Positions 35,201 through 50,200 of a stretch of 64,000 bases of DNA are shown piece after piece. Below the pieces are notes generated by a model. It was not told the origin of the DNA. It ran no database searches and was given only the letters and a program-made list of their open reading frames with translations. This stretch comes from Argopecten irradians (lineage: Eukaryota > Mollusca > Bivalvia > Pectinida > Pectinidae): the NCBI RefSeq assembly GCF_041381155.1, contig NC_091139.1, positions 5,642,383-5,706,382 on the forward strand, read 5' to 3'. How positions within the stretch are numbered: position 1 is the stretch's first letter; the number at the start of each line of letters is the position of its first letter. The position numbers and the translations under genes were made by a program.

Positions 35201-38200
35201 ATAAATAATTCACCATTTTCTACATTTGCGCTGAAATTTGACTTCGTTAAAATTAGTACATTTATAGTACAATTGTAACGATTCCGTGCTAGCACACAGA
35301 AGACAACATACAACGGGTCACCATTTGCAAATTCATTTCATCATTATTTTTAAAATAACCAGATAAAAGACGACGGAACGGTTACTCAATCATCGTATCT
35401 GAGACATCTACTTACCTACCTAGGACACGTGACAATACGTGTTATAGTGATACGGACCTTAGTTCTGGATTCCGTGACAACCGCTCGTGCAGTAACATAG
35501 GCAGATATGTCACGATCTACAACGAAAGGACAAGCCTCAGGCCGCCACGATATAGCGGATTTGCTATCCTGGAGTTGTGCGAGGTCAAAGTCATAGGTAA
35601 GTGATTTTCTTACCGTATAACTGCTAGATTGCGTTGGGGTATTTTGTTGCGATTTCACGGGACATTGTAGTATCTGCGAAAATTTCACCCGCAAAATATG
35701 TGATGGATACGGCAAGACACTTAGTATTAAAGTCGCACTACATGTGCCTTCCGAAAGGGCTTTCAATTCCCAAAATGGGAATGTAAAATGAGATCGATAA
35801 TTTTGTAGAGTCGCAAAACTTATTAACTTACCGTTAATACTACACTCATCATCATCTTCTGAAAGAATTAATTAAAGTAAATAAAATGTTAATTTTCATA
35901 ACGCGGGTCGTTTTATGTTTCCCGCCGTCGTCCTAAATACTGTGTGGTAGTTGAATATTACTGCGCCAGACGGCAAAACAGCGAAATGAATCTCTACTGT
36001 TATCATATATCATGCAGGAAATCTTACATATGTTTGGTGTTGTTACCTCATCTTAGGCCATCGATATATATTTTCTTATATTATTAATGATTTTAAGAAA
36101 CCTTTAAATTTTGCTCCGAAAAAGTAGTGGGCCTTTCACGTCAAATTTTGTTAAAGTTATATGTGCCGTATTCTTCATACTCACGAATCAAGATACGCTT
36201 TTAATTGTTTATTCATTACCAAAAGTTACCAACATTTTGAGAATTACAGTACTTTCAGTGCATAGGTTTCGATTTTACAAATACAAATAAGAGCTGAAAA
36301 TGACTTTTGGCAGCACCATGAAGCCAATTTTACAGTACATAATTTCTGTGTTGTAACTAATGTTTATAAGGCATCTGAAGCCATTTAAATAATTTCCACA
36401 GATTAATTCGTCAAACATTATGCTTATTAATAGATTAATGAAGAAAAAATAGCATGCCATTTTTTTCTGTAGGATAATTCCTCCCATTACTCATTTAAAT
36501 CCAATCATGTCGTTGTTATTTATTTGGTAAAACTGGTTTCCATTAGTTGTGATGATAAAGAGTTAAGATTTCAAAACAATATGCTCATCCCTTTTCTGTA
36601 TAATTTATCAATGTAATTTCGTTACGTACTAAATTAATGGTATATTTGCTAGGCGTATCAAAGTATAAATAAAGTTTAGTTTGGGATCAATATTTGAAAT
36701 CCCAAGAAAAGAAAATTAAAATAAAGTAAAACATTTCTGCAAACTAGATTTCTTGTTTATTCACAGGTTGTCGAATCACCACCCATGGAGTAGACTGTAG
36801 AGAGAACTGTCCAACCAACTGTATCGATTTCATGTGCTTCCCAGGAAATGGAACCTGTATGAGGGGTTGTCGGCCAGGTTACAAAGGAGACGCGTGTCAA
36901 GATGGTAATTATCTAAGGGATGGAATTATCGTTGCATAATGATGATTATTTCTTATCCTGACATTTCAATTGAAGTTATATACGTCGAAACGTTCCAACT
37001 CATGATTGAATCAAGAAGAGGTTTTAATATGCTATTCACCACCAATAGTTATCAATATTTTGAAAATAGTAATACTTTCAGTACATAGGTTTTAATTTAG
37101 AACAAAAAAGAGTTAAAATGAGTTTAGGCAGTGCTGTCAAGAATCACTATCATCTATATTGTAGTGAAATAAATACATATGGTCAGACCATGAAGCCAAT
37201 TTGTGGTCTACAATTTCATTTCACATTTTACAGTGTTATTAGTAGTTGTAAAGTGATTTCTGCAGGCATGTTTCCATCTGAACACACATAAGGCATAAAA
37301 AACAAGAATTGTACAATGAATTATGTGGTGGAATTCAGGTATATAGGGTACCATACATATTTGTCTGTCGATTTGAAGGATTTTCACAATTAATTAACTA
37401 AACCGTGCGGTTTTCAATAGATTTCTGAAGAAAAAATTGCGTGTCAAAATTTTCGCACAGTTTTGGCACATATAAATTCAAGAAAATGACTGATCGACTC
37501 ATTGCAATATTATGATTTTGAAATATTTGATCTGATTATTGTTTAAGCATTTCGAACATTTTTTTCGTGAGTAACAACCACGTTAAATTTCTATGACAGC
37601 TAATATTAACTTTTATTGACCGAGGATGAGCATGTTTAGCCAACGGCTTATCTACCGCATAGTCCTCTTGTTAGTAAACCATATAATGAAATAAAAATCA
37701 TTACGAAGATAAAACTGGCGGGAGTCACACGTGAAGGCACAGGTGTTTCTGTTTTCCATTGTATTACATTTTGTAATTACGTATTGATGGCACTATATTT
37801 TAACTTCATTGGAGTATAAAAAAAGTATTTCATAGTCCAATGAAAACAAAAAATAGCGACATAAATTATTACAATTAATATTTCAGACTTCTTTTTATAA
37901 TCAAATACGTTTAAACTTACGATTCCATTGATATTCCCATGGATGTTTTTTTTCCAAATTAATACGCAACGTCGACGTTTCTATTGTGACGTCATGATAA
38001 CGTCGGGTTTTCGTGCAATTCTAGGATTTTTTCTTGATAGCAGTATGAAGAAAAAGAATCTTCTAATCAAAAAGTCGTAGCAGAGTCATACTAGTATGTG
38101 ATTCTACAATATTGCATATGTTTTACGTTTCAGATTGTGATGACTACTTCTATGGACACGGATGCGCTGATGAATGTTTCTGTAAAGAGGGGCCTTGTAA

Positions 38201-41200
38201 CAAAGTGTTTGGTGATTGTCCCCCGGGAGGGTGTCAGCCCGGTTACAGAGGTCAAAACTGCAACATTGGTAATCTTATAGAAATAGACTCCTTTCATTTA
38301 TAAGCACTGTTGATTTTTAGCATTTCCATACCTGTATATTTTATCTAAATTACCATGAGTGATCAAAGCGGTAACATCTGTCCTTGTGATATGAAGTTCA
38401 GAATTATTCAGTCGTTTCAAGAAGCTCCACTACCGACGAATGGTATTTTTCTCTATCTAAAACATGAGCAGACGAATTTGTATTTTTCTTAATTTTTCTT
38501 CAGTCAAAAAAGTTACTTACTTTACACCATTACCATCATTGGAAAGTTTGAGCTTCTTCTTTTGCTTCAAGATAAAAAGATAAAAAAATAATTAATTGCG
38601 TTTTGAAAAAAATCTACAGCACTATGCCCTATATGAAGTACTTATTGCGCATGAACGAAAAGCAAAATAAATCATTTTATATGCATTTTTGTGTTAATGA
38701 GATACATGTATACATACACTTATTAAACACAGGTTATTGTTCAAATAATGGGTATCGTTTATTTTCTGTCGGTGGTGAAGCATCTTTAAGCCAATATATT
38801 GTACTGCATTAGTAAGTTTAATGGGACCTATAGTCGCTTTATTCCTGTAGAAGAACTGGGGAAAATACACATATAAAGTGGTCCGACCAGGAATCGAACC
38901 GGTGTCTCTCTACCGAATGAGCTGGTAGATGGTCGATAGGACCGTTTGGCGTTTTCTTCATAGCGAGTTATAGCGCGTATGAATCTAGTTTGCCACAATG
39001 TACCAGCCACCATTACCTTAATGATATTCCTTATCTTATAATTTCACTTTTGGTGATTTCTCTACTGATTTTATAATAACATAACATAAAGGACTGTCTA
39101 AACCATTTTTTTTTATTTATAATGATTGTTAAGCTGATTTTAAATTGTGTACTTGAGGTAGTATGACGAATCTTGTCGTTAATACGATATTTTTGTAATA
39201 TTTTTTTTTATATTTTAACTACTCCAATCAAAGCTGGACGCATATCTAATCATAGCTCTGATTACAATTGGCAATAATAATGAATGTTATTTACATCTGT
39301 CCCAAGAATGTGAAAGAGGCACTTTCGGCGACAACTGTGCAGAAAGTTGTGGATCCTGTAAATCAGGCAGATCCTCGTGTCATCACATTGACGGATCGTG
39401 TGCAAATGGCTGTTTACCTGGGTATAAGGTGGACCAATGCATTCAAGGTATTTATCTCAGTATTTTGATTTATTCTATCTCAAAATAATTATTCATAACG
39501 GAGAAACAGCGCTGGTGATTAACTATCTCCTCAATCTGAAAATAAGTGGCAAAGGAAATAACTTGATGTTGATGCTGAAAAAAAATAACGTACATATTCA
39601 ACGAAAACAGCTTAATGTATAATAAAGAATATAAAAATCGAGAATACTAGAGTGTAGTTTGTATAATTAAGTTTCTTGTTAATAACCATATTGATATATT
39701 TACATATACCCTATATATTGAACGGAAGGGGAGTTGCGTTCAAATTAGCGTAATCGCAATGACGTATGAATACAAACGCAGTGCAGGTTCGGACTACTTC
39801 TAGTTCACGTCTCGATAAGATTTTGCGTCATAAGTTGACGGATTTCAAATAAACAATAGATTTTTTATTAGATCTAATTGAATATTATTTGACATCAAAA
39901 CAAAAGATGTGTTCAAGCTTTGTAACGGCAATAAACAACAAAATTAATCGCTGGTCGAGGCTACAACCAGGGGGCTTTCCTTAGGAATGATCGAGAATTT
40001 TCATAGTTACGTCAGTATGTGTGTACGGTCACTCATCTCGCCTAAATATACAGACCATCTGATTGTCGGAGAACAATTCTGGGAGCGTAAGCAAACAATA
40101 GGTAAACAGGTAATGTTCAGGATTCCAGAAAAAAAAAACCCAGGTAGCCTATCCGAAGCAGTATCATCAGATTTACCCCCCCCCCCCCCCGTCTTTGCAT
40201 TCAATTATAGGCCTACACACACGTACATGCATACACTTGTCTATCCTCCGTACTATAAAACTAAAGTCATGACTATGAAGTATTTAGTCTATATCGCGTT
40301 CGTAGACCGATACATACATAACAAACATTTAGCAGCTCAACGGTCACACCATCAATAGCCTAGATAGCACAGTAACTTTCCTCGGTTGAATATCAAAATG
40401 GCGGCCCGCTCCACTTCGGACCGCATCACTACCCTGACAACAATACATACCGGTAGTTGTTCCGCCTCGGTAATCTCAATTTTTCTTCGATATAAAAATT
40501 ATTGATATATGATAAATTGAAAAAAAAAACACTTCATTTTTTAAATAATTGAAAGCTGTCATTGCTATATTTCAAACCAAACTACAGCTATAACATTCAA
40601 CAATCAGAACTATATCTTCGGTCATCTTGACTACCGTACTTACCCAACCTAGCAACCAACATCGTTTTAAATTTGATCACGAACACGTATAAATAGACCT
40701 ATTTATGTAAATATATAGATTGAATAGTGTTTTGATTGCGTTAAAGGTAGTATGAACGCAATGGGATACAGACATATTCAATGTAGCGCGTTATATGTAC
40801 TTTCAGTGTGTGACGCAGGAACGTATGGTGACAGTTGTAGAGAACCCTGTGGCAGCTGTTTCCAAGGGACACCATGTTACCATGTCAACGGCACGTGTCT
40901 GACCGGATGTGATCCCGGGAGAAAGGGAGACAACTGTAAAACAAGTACGTTCTTAAACATACTTGGACAGTCATATATCTACTGACGATATAACTTTTGA
41001 AAATATATTAGTGCCTTAAAAGTCCTTCACTTTCATTTATATTGAAAGATGTTCTACTTAACATGAAAATAAGATAAAATGCTCTTTGTGTACTCTTAGT
41101 CTTTGTAGAAGTAGGCCTATAGTACTAAAGAATGGCTAGGCCTAAAGTACTATAGTATGGTTAGGCCTAAAGTATTTTAGTATGGCTAGGCCTAAAGTAC

Positions 41201-44200
41201 TATAGTATGGCTAGTCCTAAAGTATTTTAGTATGGCTAGGCCTAAAGTACTATAGTATGGCTAGGCCTAAAGTACTAAAGTATGGCTAGGCCTAAAGTAC
41301 TCTAGTATGGCTAGGCCTAAAGTACTATAGTATGGTTAGGCCTAAAGTATTTTAGTATGGTTAGGCCTAAAGTTTAAAGTATGGCTAGGCTTAAAGTACT
41401 ATAGTATGACTAGGCCTAAAGTACTATAGTATGGCTAGGCCTAAAGTACTATAGTATGACTAGGCGTAACGTACTATAGTATGGCTAGGCCTAAAGTACT
41501 ATAGTATAGCTAGGCTTAAAGTACTATATTATGGCTAGGCCTATAGGCCTAGAGTACTATAGTATGACTAGGCTTAAAGTACTATAGTATTAGTAGAGTA
41601 GACTAGATAGACCTAGAGTATTATAAGTAGACCAGAGTATTATAGTAGGGATAGACCTAGAGTATTATAGTAGAGATAGACCTACAGTATTATAGTAGAG
41701 TAGACCATATAGAGTAGAGATATAATATTTTAGTAGGGATAGGCCTAGAGTATTATAGTAGGTGTAGACCTAGAGTATAATAGTAGGAGGTAGACCTAGA
41801 GTATTATAGTAGGGGTAGACCTAGAGTATTATAGTAGGGATAGACCTAGAGTATTATAGTAGAGATAGACCTAGAGTATTATAGTAGGGATAGACCTAGA
41901 GTATTATAGTAGGGGTAGACCTAGAGTATTATAGTAGAGATAGACCTAGAGTATTATAGTAGAGATAGACCTAGAGTATTATAGTAGAGATAGACCTAGA
42001 GTATTATAGTAGAGATAGACCTAGAGTATTATAGTAGGGATAGACCTAGAGTATTATAGTAGGGTAGACCTAGAGTATTATAGTAGGATAGACCTAGAGT
42101 ATTATAGTAGGGGTAGACCTAGAGTATTATAGTAGGGGTAGACCTAGAGTATTATAGTAGGGGTAGACCTAGAGTATTATAGTAGGGGTAGACCTAGAGT
42201 ATTATAGTAGGGGTAGACCTAGAGTATTATAGTAGGGGTAGACCTAGAGTATTATAGGTAGGGTAGACCTAGAGTATATTACAGATAGTATAGATAGACC
42301 TAGAGTATTATAGTAGGGATAGACCTAGAGTATTATAGTAGAGATAGACCTAGAGTATTATAGTAGGGATAGACCTAGTAGTATTATAGTATGGGTAGGC
42401 CTAGAGTATTATAGTAGGGATAGACCTAGAGTATTATAGTAGAGATAGACCTAGAGTATTATAGTAGGGGTAGACCTAGAGTATTATAGTAGGGATAGAC
42501 CTAGAGTATTATAGTAGGGGTAGACCTAGAGTATTATAGTAGGGATAGACCTAGAGTATTATAGTAGGTGTAGACCTAGAGTATTATAGTAGGGGTAGAC
42601 CTAGAGTATTATAGTAGGGATAGACCTAGAGTATTATAGTAGGGGTAGACCTAGAGTATTATAGTAGGGGTAGACCTAGAGTATTATAGTAGGGATAGAC
42701 CTAGAGTATTATAGTAGGGATAGGCCTAGAGTATTATAGTAGGATAGACCTAGAGTATAGTAAGGGTAGCCTAGAGTATTATAGTAGGGATAGACCTAGA
42801 GTATTATAGTAGGGATAGACCTAGAGTATTATAGTAGGGGTAGGCCTAGAGTATTATAGTAGGGATAGACCTAGAGTATTATAGTAGGGATAGGCCTAGA
42901 GTATTATAGTAGGGATAGACCTAGAGTATTATAGTAGGGATAGGCCTAGAGTATTATAGTAGGGATAGACCTAGAGTATTATAGTAGGGATAGGCCTAGA
43001 GTATTATAGTAGGGATAGACCTAGAGTATTATAGTAGGGATAGGCCTAGAGTATTATAGTAGGGATAGACCTAGAGTATTATAGTAGGGGTAGACCTAGA
43101 GTATTATAGTAGGGATAGACCTAGAGTATTATAGTAGGGATAGACCTAGAGTATTATAGTAGGGATAGACCTAGAGTATTATAGTAGGGATAGGCCTTAA
43201 GTATTATAGTAGGGATAGGCCTAGAGTATTATAGTAGGGATAGGCCTTAAGTATTATTTAGTAGGGATAGGCCTAGAGTATTATAGTAGGGATAGGCCTT
43301 AAGTATTATAGTAGGGATAGGCCTAGAGTATTATAGTAGGGATAGACCTTAAGTATTATAGTAGGGATAGACCTAGAGTATTATAGTAGGGATAGACCTT
43401 AAGTATTATAGTAAGGGTAGGCCTTAAGTATTATAGTAAGGGTAGGCCTAGAGTATTATAGTAGGGGTAGGCCTAGAGTATTATAGTAGGGATAGGCCTA
43501 AGTATTATAATAGAGATAGACCTAGAGTGTTATAGTAGGGGTAGACCTAGAGTATTATAGTAGGGATAGGCCTAGAGTATTATAGTAGGGATAGACCTAG
43601 AGTATTATAGTAGAGATATACCTAGAGCATTATAGTAGGGATAGACCTAGAGTATTATAGTAGGGATAGACCTAGAGTATTATAGTAGGGATAGGCCTAG
43701 AGTATTATAGTAGGGATAGACCTAGAGTATTATAGTAGAGATAGACCTAGAGTATTATAGTAGGGATAGACCTAGAGTATTATAGTAGAGATAGGCCTTA
43801 AGTATTATAGTAAGGGTAGGCCGAGAGTATTATAGTAGGGGTAGACCTAGAGTATTATAGTAGGGATATACCTAGAGTATTATAGTAGGTGTAGACCTAG
43901 AGGGGTATTATAATAGGGATAGACCTAGAGTAATATAGTAGGGATAAGCCTATATTGTTATAGTAGGGGTAGGACTATCGTATTATAGTAGGGATAGGCC
44001 TTAAGTATTATAGTAGGGATAGACCTAGAGTATTATAGTAGGGGTAGACCTAGAGTATTATAGTAGGGATAGACCTAGAGTATTATAGTAGGGATAGACC
44101 TAGAGTATTATAGTAGGGGTAGACCTAGAGTATTATAGTAGGGATAGACCTAGAGTATTATAGTAGGGGTAGACCTATCGACCTAGAGTATTATAGTAGA

Positions 44201-47200
44201 GATAGACCTAGAGTATTATAGTAGGGATAAGCCTATGTTGTTATAGTAGGGGTAGGACTATCGTATTATAGTAGGGATAGGCCTTAAGTATTATAGTAGG
44301 GGTAGGCCTAGAGTATTATAGTAGGGATAGACCTTAAGTATTATAGTAGGGGTAGACCTAGAGTATTATGGTAGGGGTAGATCTAGAGTATTATAGTAAA
44401 GATAGACCTAGAGTATTATAGTAGGGATAGACCTAGAGTATTATAGTAGGGGTAGACCTAGAGTATTATAGTAGGGATAGACCTAGAGTATTATAGTAGG
44501 GATAGACCTAGAGTATTATAGTAGGGATAGACCTAGAGTATTATAGTAGGGATAGACCTAGAGTATTATAGTAGAGATAGACCTAGAGTATTATAGTAGA
44601 GATAGACCTAGAGTATTATAGTAGGGATAGACCTTAAGTATTATAGTAGCGATAGACCTAGAGTATTATAGTAGGGATAGACCTTAAGTATTATAGTAGG
44701 GGTAGACCTAGAGTATTATAGTAGTATCTTTTTTACTGAATTTTTATGTAGCGATGTCTTAAAGATATTGCGTTTTAAATCAGAAATTCAACCCAGATTT
44801 TACGAAAAAGGAAGCCATATTTAATAAGAATGTTCCGAATGTATTTTTATTCGTGTAGGTATATTTTTCCTGAAATAACTGGACTGTTGCAGATAATAAA
44901 AAAATGATTCGTATTGAAAGAAATATTATTGTGTACTTTGTTAGATTGATATACAGATTTTGGGTTTAGATAAAAGTTTCTGCAATATTTACTTAGACGA
45001 TTTGTTACAGATTGTTCCCGTGGTGAATATGGTCCAAACTGTGAGAACACTTGTGGTATGTGCAAACAGGGTACCGATTCGTGTATTATAACAGATGGCA
45101 CCTGCCCAGGTGGGTGTAAGCCGGGATGGCAAGGACCGCAATGCAAAAGAGGTAAGCGATTCTCGTTTCAAATAATAACAATACTGTCAACAAAATATGT
45201 AGCACTCTGTTTTCAATCACATATTTCATTATCTAAACGTCACAAAACAGCTGGTAGGAGGAATACTTTTTCTATACATTACGATTTCAGTGTGTTCGCC
45301 TGGCTACTATGGGATGATGTGTGCTGAGAAATGTGGGACCTGTAGAGATGGCCTGGCCTGTAACCATAGTAACGGGCTCTGTGAAAAAGGATGCGGTCCA
45401 GGCTGGATAGGATCGAAGTGTAAGACACGTAAGTGAATTCCGTCTTTGCATACTACAGACTTACCTCCCTTGCGGGTACGATTGTGGATGAAATCCGCGT
45501 CGTTTTCTCTGAACGTTATGACGTAACAATCAATACCTACTCGCAAGGGCCTAAAGACTTACCTTAGGAGGTACAGTCCATATAATTCTCGTCAGTATAA
45601 AAAGCAGGGAGGAGAAAAGTTTACTAACGCGCTACATATATATGTATGTATCCAATTGCGTTCATACCACCGTTAACGCAATCAAAACACTGTCCATTCC
45701 CTATTTGGTAACACTGGTCGTGTTTTAAAAAGGGACAGTAGGTACTTATACAGTTGTATTGTTTCTTTTCAACACCAAATCATAATAAATACAGTTTTGT
45801 CTCACTTTGTCCGGAGTCTGTCCGGTTGGTTCTGATATGGGCCGAATTCCATTGACTAAACCTGACAGGTTATGATAAATAATAACGAGACATACGTAGC
45901 GACATAATTAATTGATTTCGACATTTTTCTATGTTTATAGAAAACATTATAACTATGTACAAACACGTACCTTTATTTGTATTCATTTCATGTGAAATTA
46001 AAAAGAAAGCTCTCCAAGACTTGAAAAATATATATATAAAAAAAAAACAAAAAACAAAAAAACATTCAAAACATCTTATATGAAGTTCACATTTTAACAA
46101 TGAAGATCCAATGTATATTATTTTTAAGAAATACCTTTATTGGCATTCTTTGTTGTATTAATTTTGTTTTCAATTAAGTGGAAGACATGTCCTATCATTC
46201 TTATTCATATATCATAAATCTGCTACTGTAGAATGTCCTGCGACAAAGTACGGGGACAACTGTTCGGAGACTTGTGGTGACTGTGCGGGGGAAAACAGCT
46301 GTAATCATGTCGACGGGAAATGCCCAAAAGTTGGACAACCCTTTCGGTGTGATCCAGGGAAGAAAGGAGAGAAATGCAAAACTGGTATGAATTAACAATT
46401 TGCATATTAGATCGTATCATAGTTTATTTAAAAGCACATTAGAAGTAATGATTTCGTCTTCTTTGAGGAACAGGCACGCTCTGGAATATTTTTTGAGGAT
46501 TGAAAAATTTATCTTTATGACAAGAAAGATTTTATTAAGGTAGAGTATTGTAATGCTAGAATAAGCCTCACGAGGAAAGAAAACCAATAGCTCATAATAT
46601 TTCTGAACATTATATCAGGAAAAGATTTTTTTTTACATTAATTTGAACTTTGTAAGAAAGTTATAGTGATTGGCGTATGTCAAATACATGCCATAGGTGG
46701 TCAACGGCAGTCAGTAAATGGCTCAATTGTCCACAGGTTGCAGTAATACTGAGTATGGGCCTGACTGTAGCCTGACGTGTGGTCTATGTTTTAACTTCTC
46801 GTGTGAATCAGTGTCCGGAAACTGTACAAAGGGATGTCTACAGGGATGGAGAGGTGTCCGATGCGTCCAACAACTCAACCGTAAGTTACAATGTAAATCA
46901 GTTCATGTTTCCCCATTAGAACGTACAGTTTAAGTTCATTTTAATAATAATAATCCATAAAAATTGAGGAAATCTTTAGCCCCGATATCCTTGTATCCGC
47001 GGTGGCCAGGTGATTTAGGTGTTCTAACATATCCACAAGCCTTCAACTTTAGATTGCAACTCACGTTGGTCAGTTACCAGGTAATGCATGCATATTAATC
47101 GGTGATTTTTCTCATGGTACTCCGTTTTTCTGCACTTCCTAAGCCCGGTACATCCGCTGATTTTCCAGACTATTACCTACAACCCCATTGACTCGTATTA

Positions 47201-50200
47201 TTCCGTAGTAACTTGTGACCTTTGACCTGGTCAACACTTTTTCGTGTTGAGACATGAAAAACTTTGTAATTGTTGTATGTGAAATAAATTTTGTAATCTC
47301 CCAGGGCCCAGTTTTACTTAAGCTTCGGTGTCACTGTTTTTTTAATTTCATCGGGGTATGAAAGAAATTATGTTTGCAAATTGTGAGAATCCGCGTAGCA
47401 ACATCAATTCTTATAATTAATTTTTCAAACTACTTGATAATATAAGATACGTTTAAACGTACAATTTCATTGATTTTCCGATGGATTATTTTTTCTAAAT
47501 CAATATGCAACGTCGACGTCTCTATTGTGTCGTCATGATCACGTCGTGTTTTTGCGCCGTTCTCGGGTTTTTTCTTCAAAGTAGAATAAAGAAAAATAAT
47601 CTGCCAACCAAAACCTCGAATTTAGTATGAAAACAAATAAAAATCAATGATAAACATGTCAATACTGTTTAACTATATAACTATAATGACTTCAAATTCC
47701 CCATAGGAAACCATTTTAATCTAAAGTTAAGGGGAAAAATCTTTAGGAGTTTTCCTTAAAATACGTAATGCTTTCCTATGGGGAATTTGAAGTTAAGGGA
47801 TTACTTAAATTTAAGGAATGTTCGTGAAACTGGCCAAGACATCATCATAACCATAAGATTAGCAAACATTTCCCTGTTGACATGGCGTCGATACATCCGT
47901 TATCTATGCGAAAGAAAATTATAAACCTATTAATAAGTTGCCAGTTTGAAGATACATGTTTACAACAAGGCTGAAATTGGTGATATAAGATATTTTGTTG
48001 TGATTATTTTTCATTGGTATACTATATTTGTATTTAAATAACGTCACTTGGTCTAAACTTGATTCATCGTAGCCTCCGAACCGACGCCAATGCCTGCTGG
48101 AACAATAGTCGGAGTCATCCTAGGGATATTTCTACCACTTATACTCCTGGTCGCAGCGGTTTACATGGTAAAGAAGAAAAGGTAAAATAAACATATACAC
48201 ATCACAGCATGCAACACATTTTATCGTATCTCCTGATATGATAAAGAATTGATTTCACTATAGTTATGATAAACTGAACATCTCATACTGTCAAATAGGT
48301 CTACTTTTCCACTAGTAGTTACGTTGCAAGCGAAATTACTGGTCAAATATATATATTTACATTATCGATATGCAAGGGGTTACTATCACTATCGTAATAT
48401 TCACCACTGGACTTAGTCATAGCAAAACTGAAAGCTCTGAGACAAGAGATGAACACGTAGTTTTTACCTTTGATGTACACCAAAAGAATTGATTTACGAT
48501 ACACTGCAGTTTTACTATGACATTGTTTATGGGTAGATATGACGACAGTGATAGTAACCCATGGAGTATCGGGGATGACAGATTAACAAAACCTCATCAA
48601 ACTTTATGTTGGAAATAAAAAATATCAAAACTGCCCACAGTTGACAAAGTAACAAAGTCATGTTGTTTCAATCGGTATTTTTTTAATATCATGGGATAAA
48701 CGATGTCTTGTTGTGAATATTTCATTCTTTTTTTCTGAACTTGAGGAAAGGTATGTAGTAAAGAAAATATTTTTTTTACAAATAATAAATAAAAGTACCA
48801 TGTATTCATGTCTGTCCAACTGGAACGGTGACAATTGCCAGGATCGTACGAAACAAATATTATCTAACAATTTCAACCAGTTTTATAACTGTTATACAAG
48901 AAGCCGTTCAATACGTTATTATAAGAAGTCCGTACAGTATCAAGTTTGTTGTTTAATCGGTAAAGTTTATCTTTTGATATTTCTAGACAACGCAAAGTAC
49001 CAGATTCTTTCAAGAATGACGAGAATAAAAACCAAAAAATGGGTAAGACAGTTTCTTAATCATCAGTATTAATTTATTCCGTTTTTGCATTTTTCAGAGT
49101 TTCCTCCTTTGCAATTAGGTATATATTGTGACATAATTATTTTGTGAGCGAAACAAATGTCGTTTTCTCTGAAAAGCGTGACGTTACCCTCGCAAACACG
49201 TGACATCATAATCAATACATTTCCGCAAGGGTAGATAACTCTTTAATTTACAAATACGGAATACCTTTTTTAATGATAGTTTTGATAACAGCTTGAAATA
49301 CAGGTGTAATATGCATACTTTAAACTAAATTTCTTTCGCGGTGGGATTTACTTTCGCGAATTTCTCGATCCAAATAAATTCGCGAAAGTTTATATCAGCG
49401 AATTAACATCTACATGTGATAATTTATATTGATAAGAAATTCCTTTGAATTTTTCATTCTAAGAATATTAATTTTCGCGAACCTATTTTGAAATGGAAAC
49501 CTCAAAATTCAGTAGCCGCGAAAGGAAGGTTGTTTACAGAAAAATCAGAGCTACAGTCATTGATGGCTGAAAATGCAGACTATAATGATTACGACAGGGA
49601 CATCTAGGTCATATTTTACATGTTCACTGATTCGTACAACACAATGAGTAAAACATGAAGCCAATTATTTCTTTGCTTACGTTTTTGTGACGGTGCCGTT
49701 TTGTGTATCAAGCATGTACCGATCGGTTGTTATTAAACCGTCAGATGATTTTATTAAGTTTTGTGTTTGATTATATAACTAGGTGCTTTGTACGTAAACA
49801 TGGCCGCAGACCTGAAAGCGGATACAGATCAGAACGTGCAAGCAGATACAGAACAGAACCATACGAATCAATTGACCTACGAAAATGTCGGCAATATCCA
49901 CCGTTCTAATTCGATACAAAATGGAGTCAAGACGGATAATCTCCTTCTTGAGATTACCAGGAAAGAGGAAACCAAAGAGTTTGAAAAAGATTTTAACGTA
50001 TGTTTATACAAAATTTTATTCAGAAATATTGGGATGTTTGTAAAAATAACCGTATTTAATTATTCTGTTATTTCTTCTGGAATTAGTTCTCTATTAAGCT
50101 TAAGAATTAAGAGCCGTGGTCAAAAGAGACGATGATGTCAGATACAGTTTTCAACAATTCAGATGGGAGATATTGATTTGTGATTTGGTCATGTGACCGC

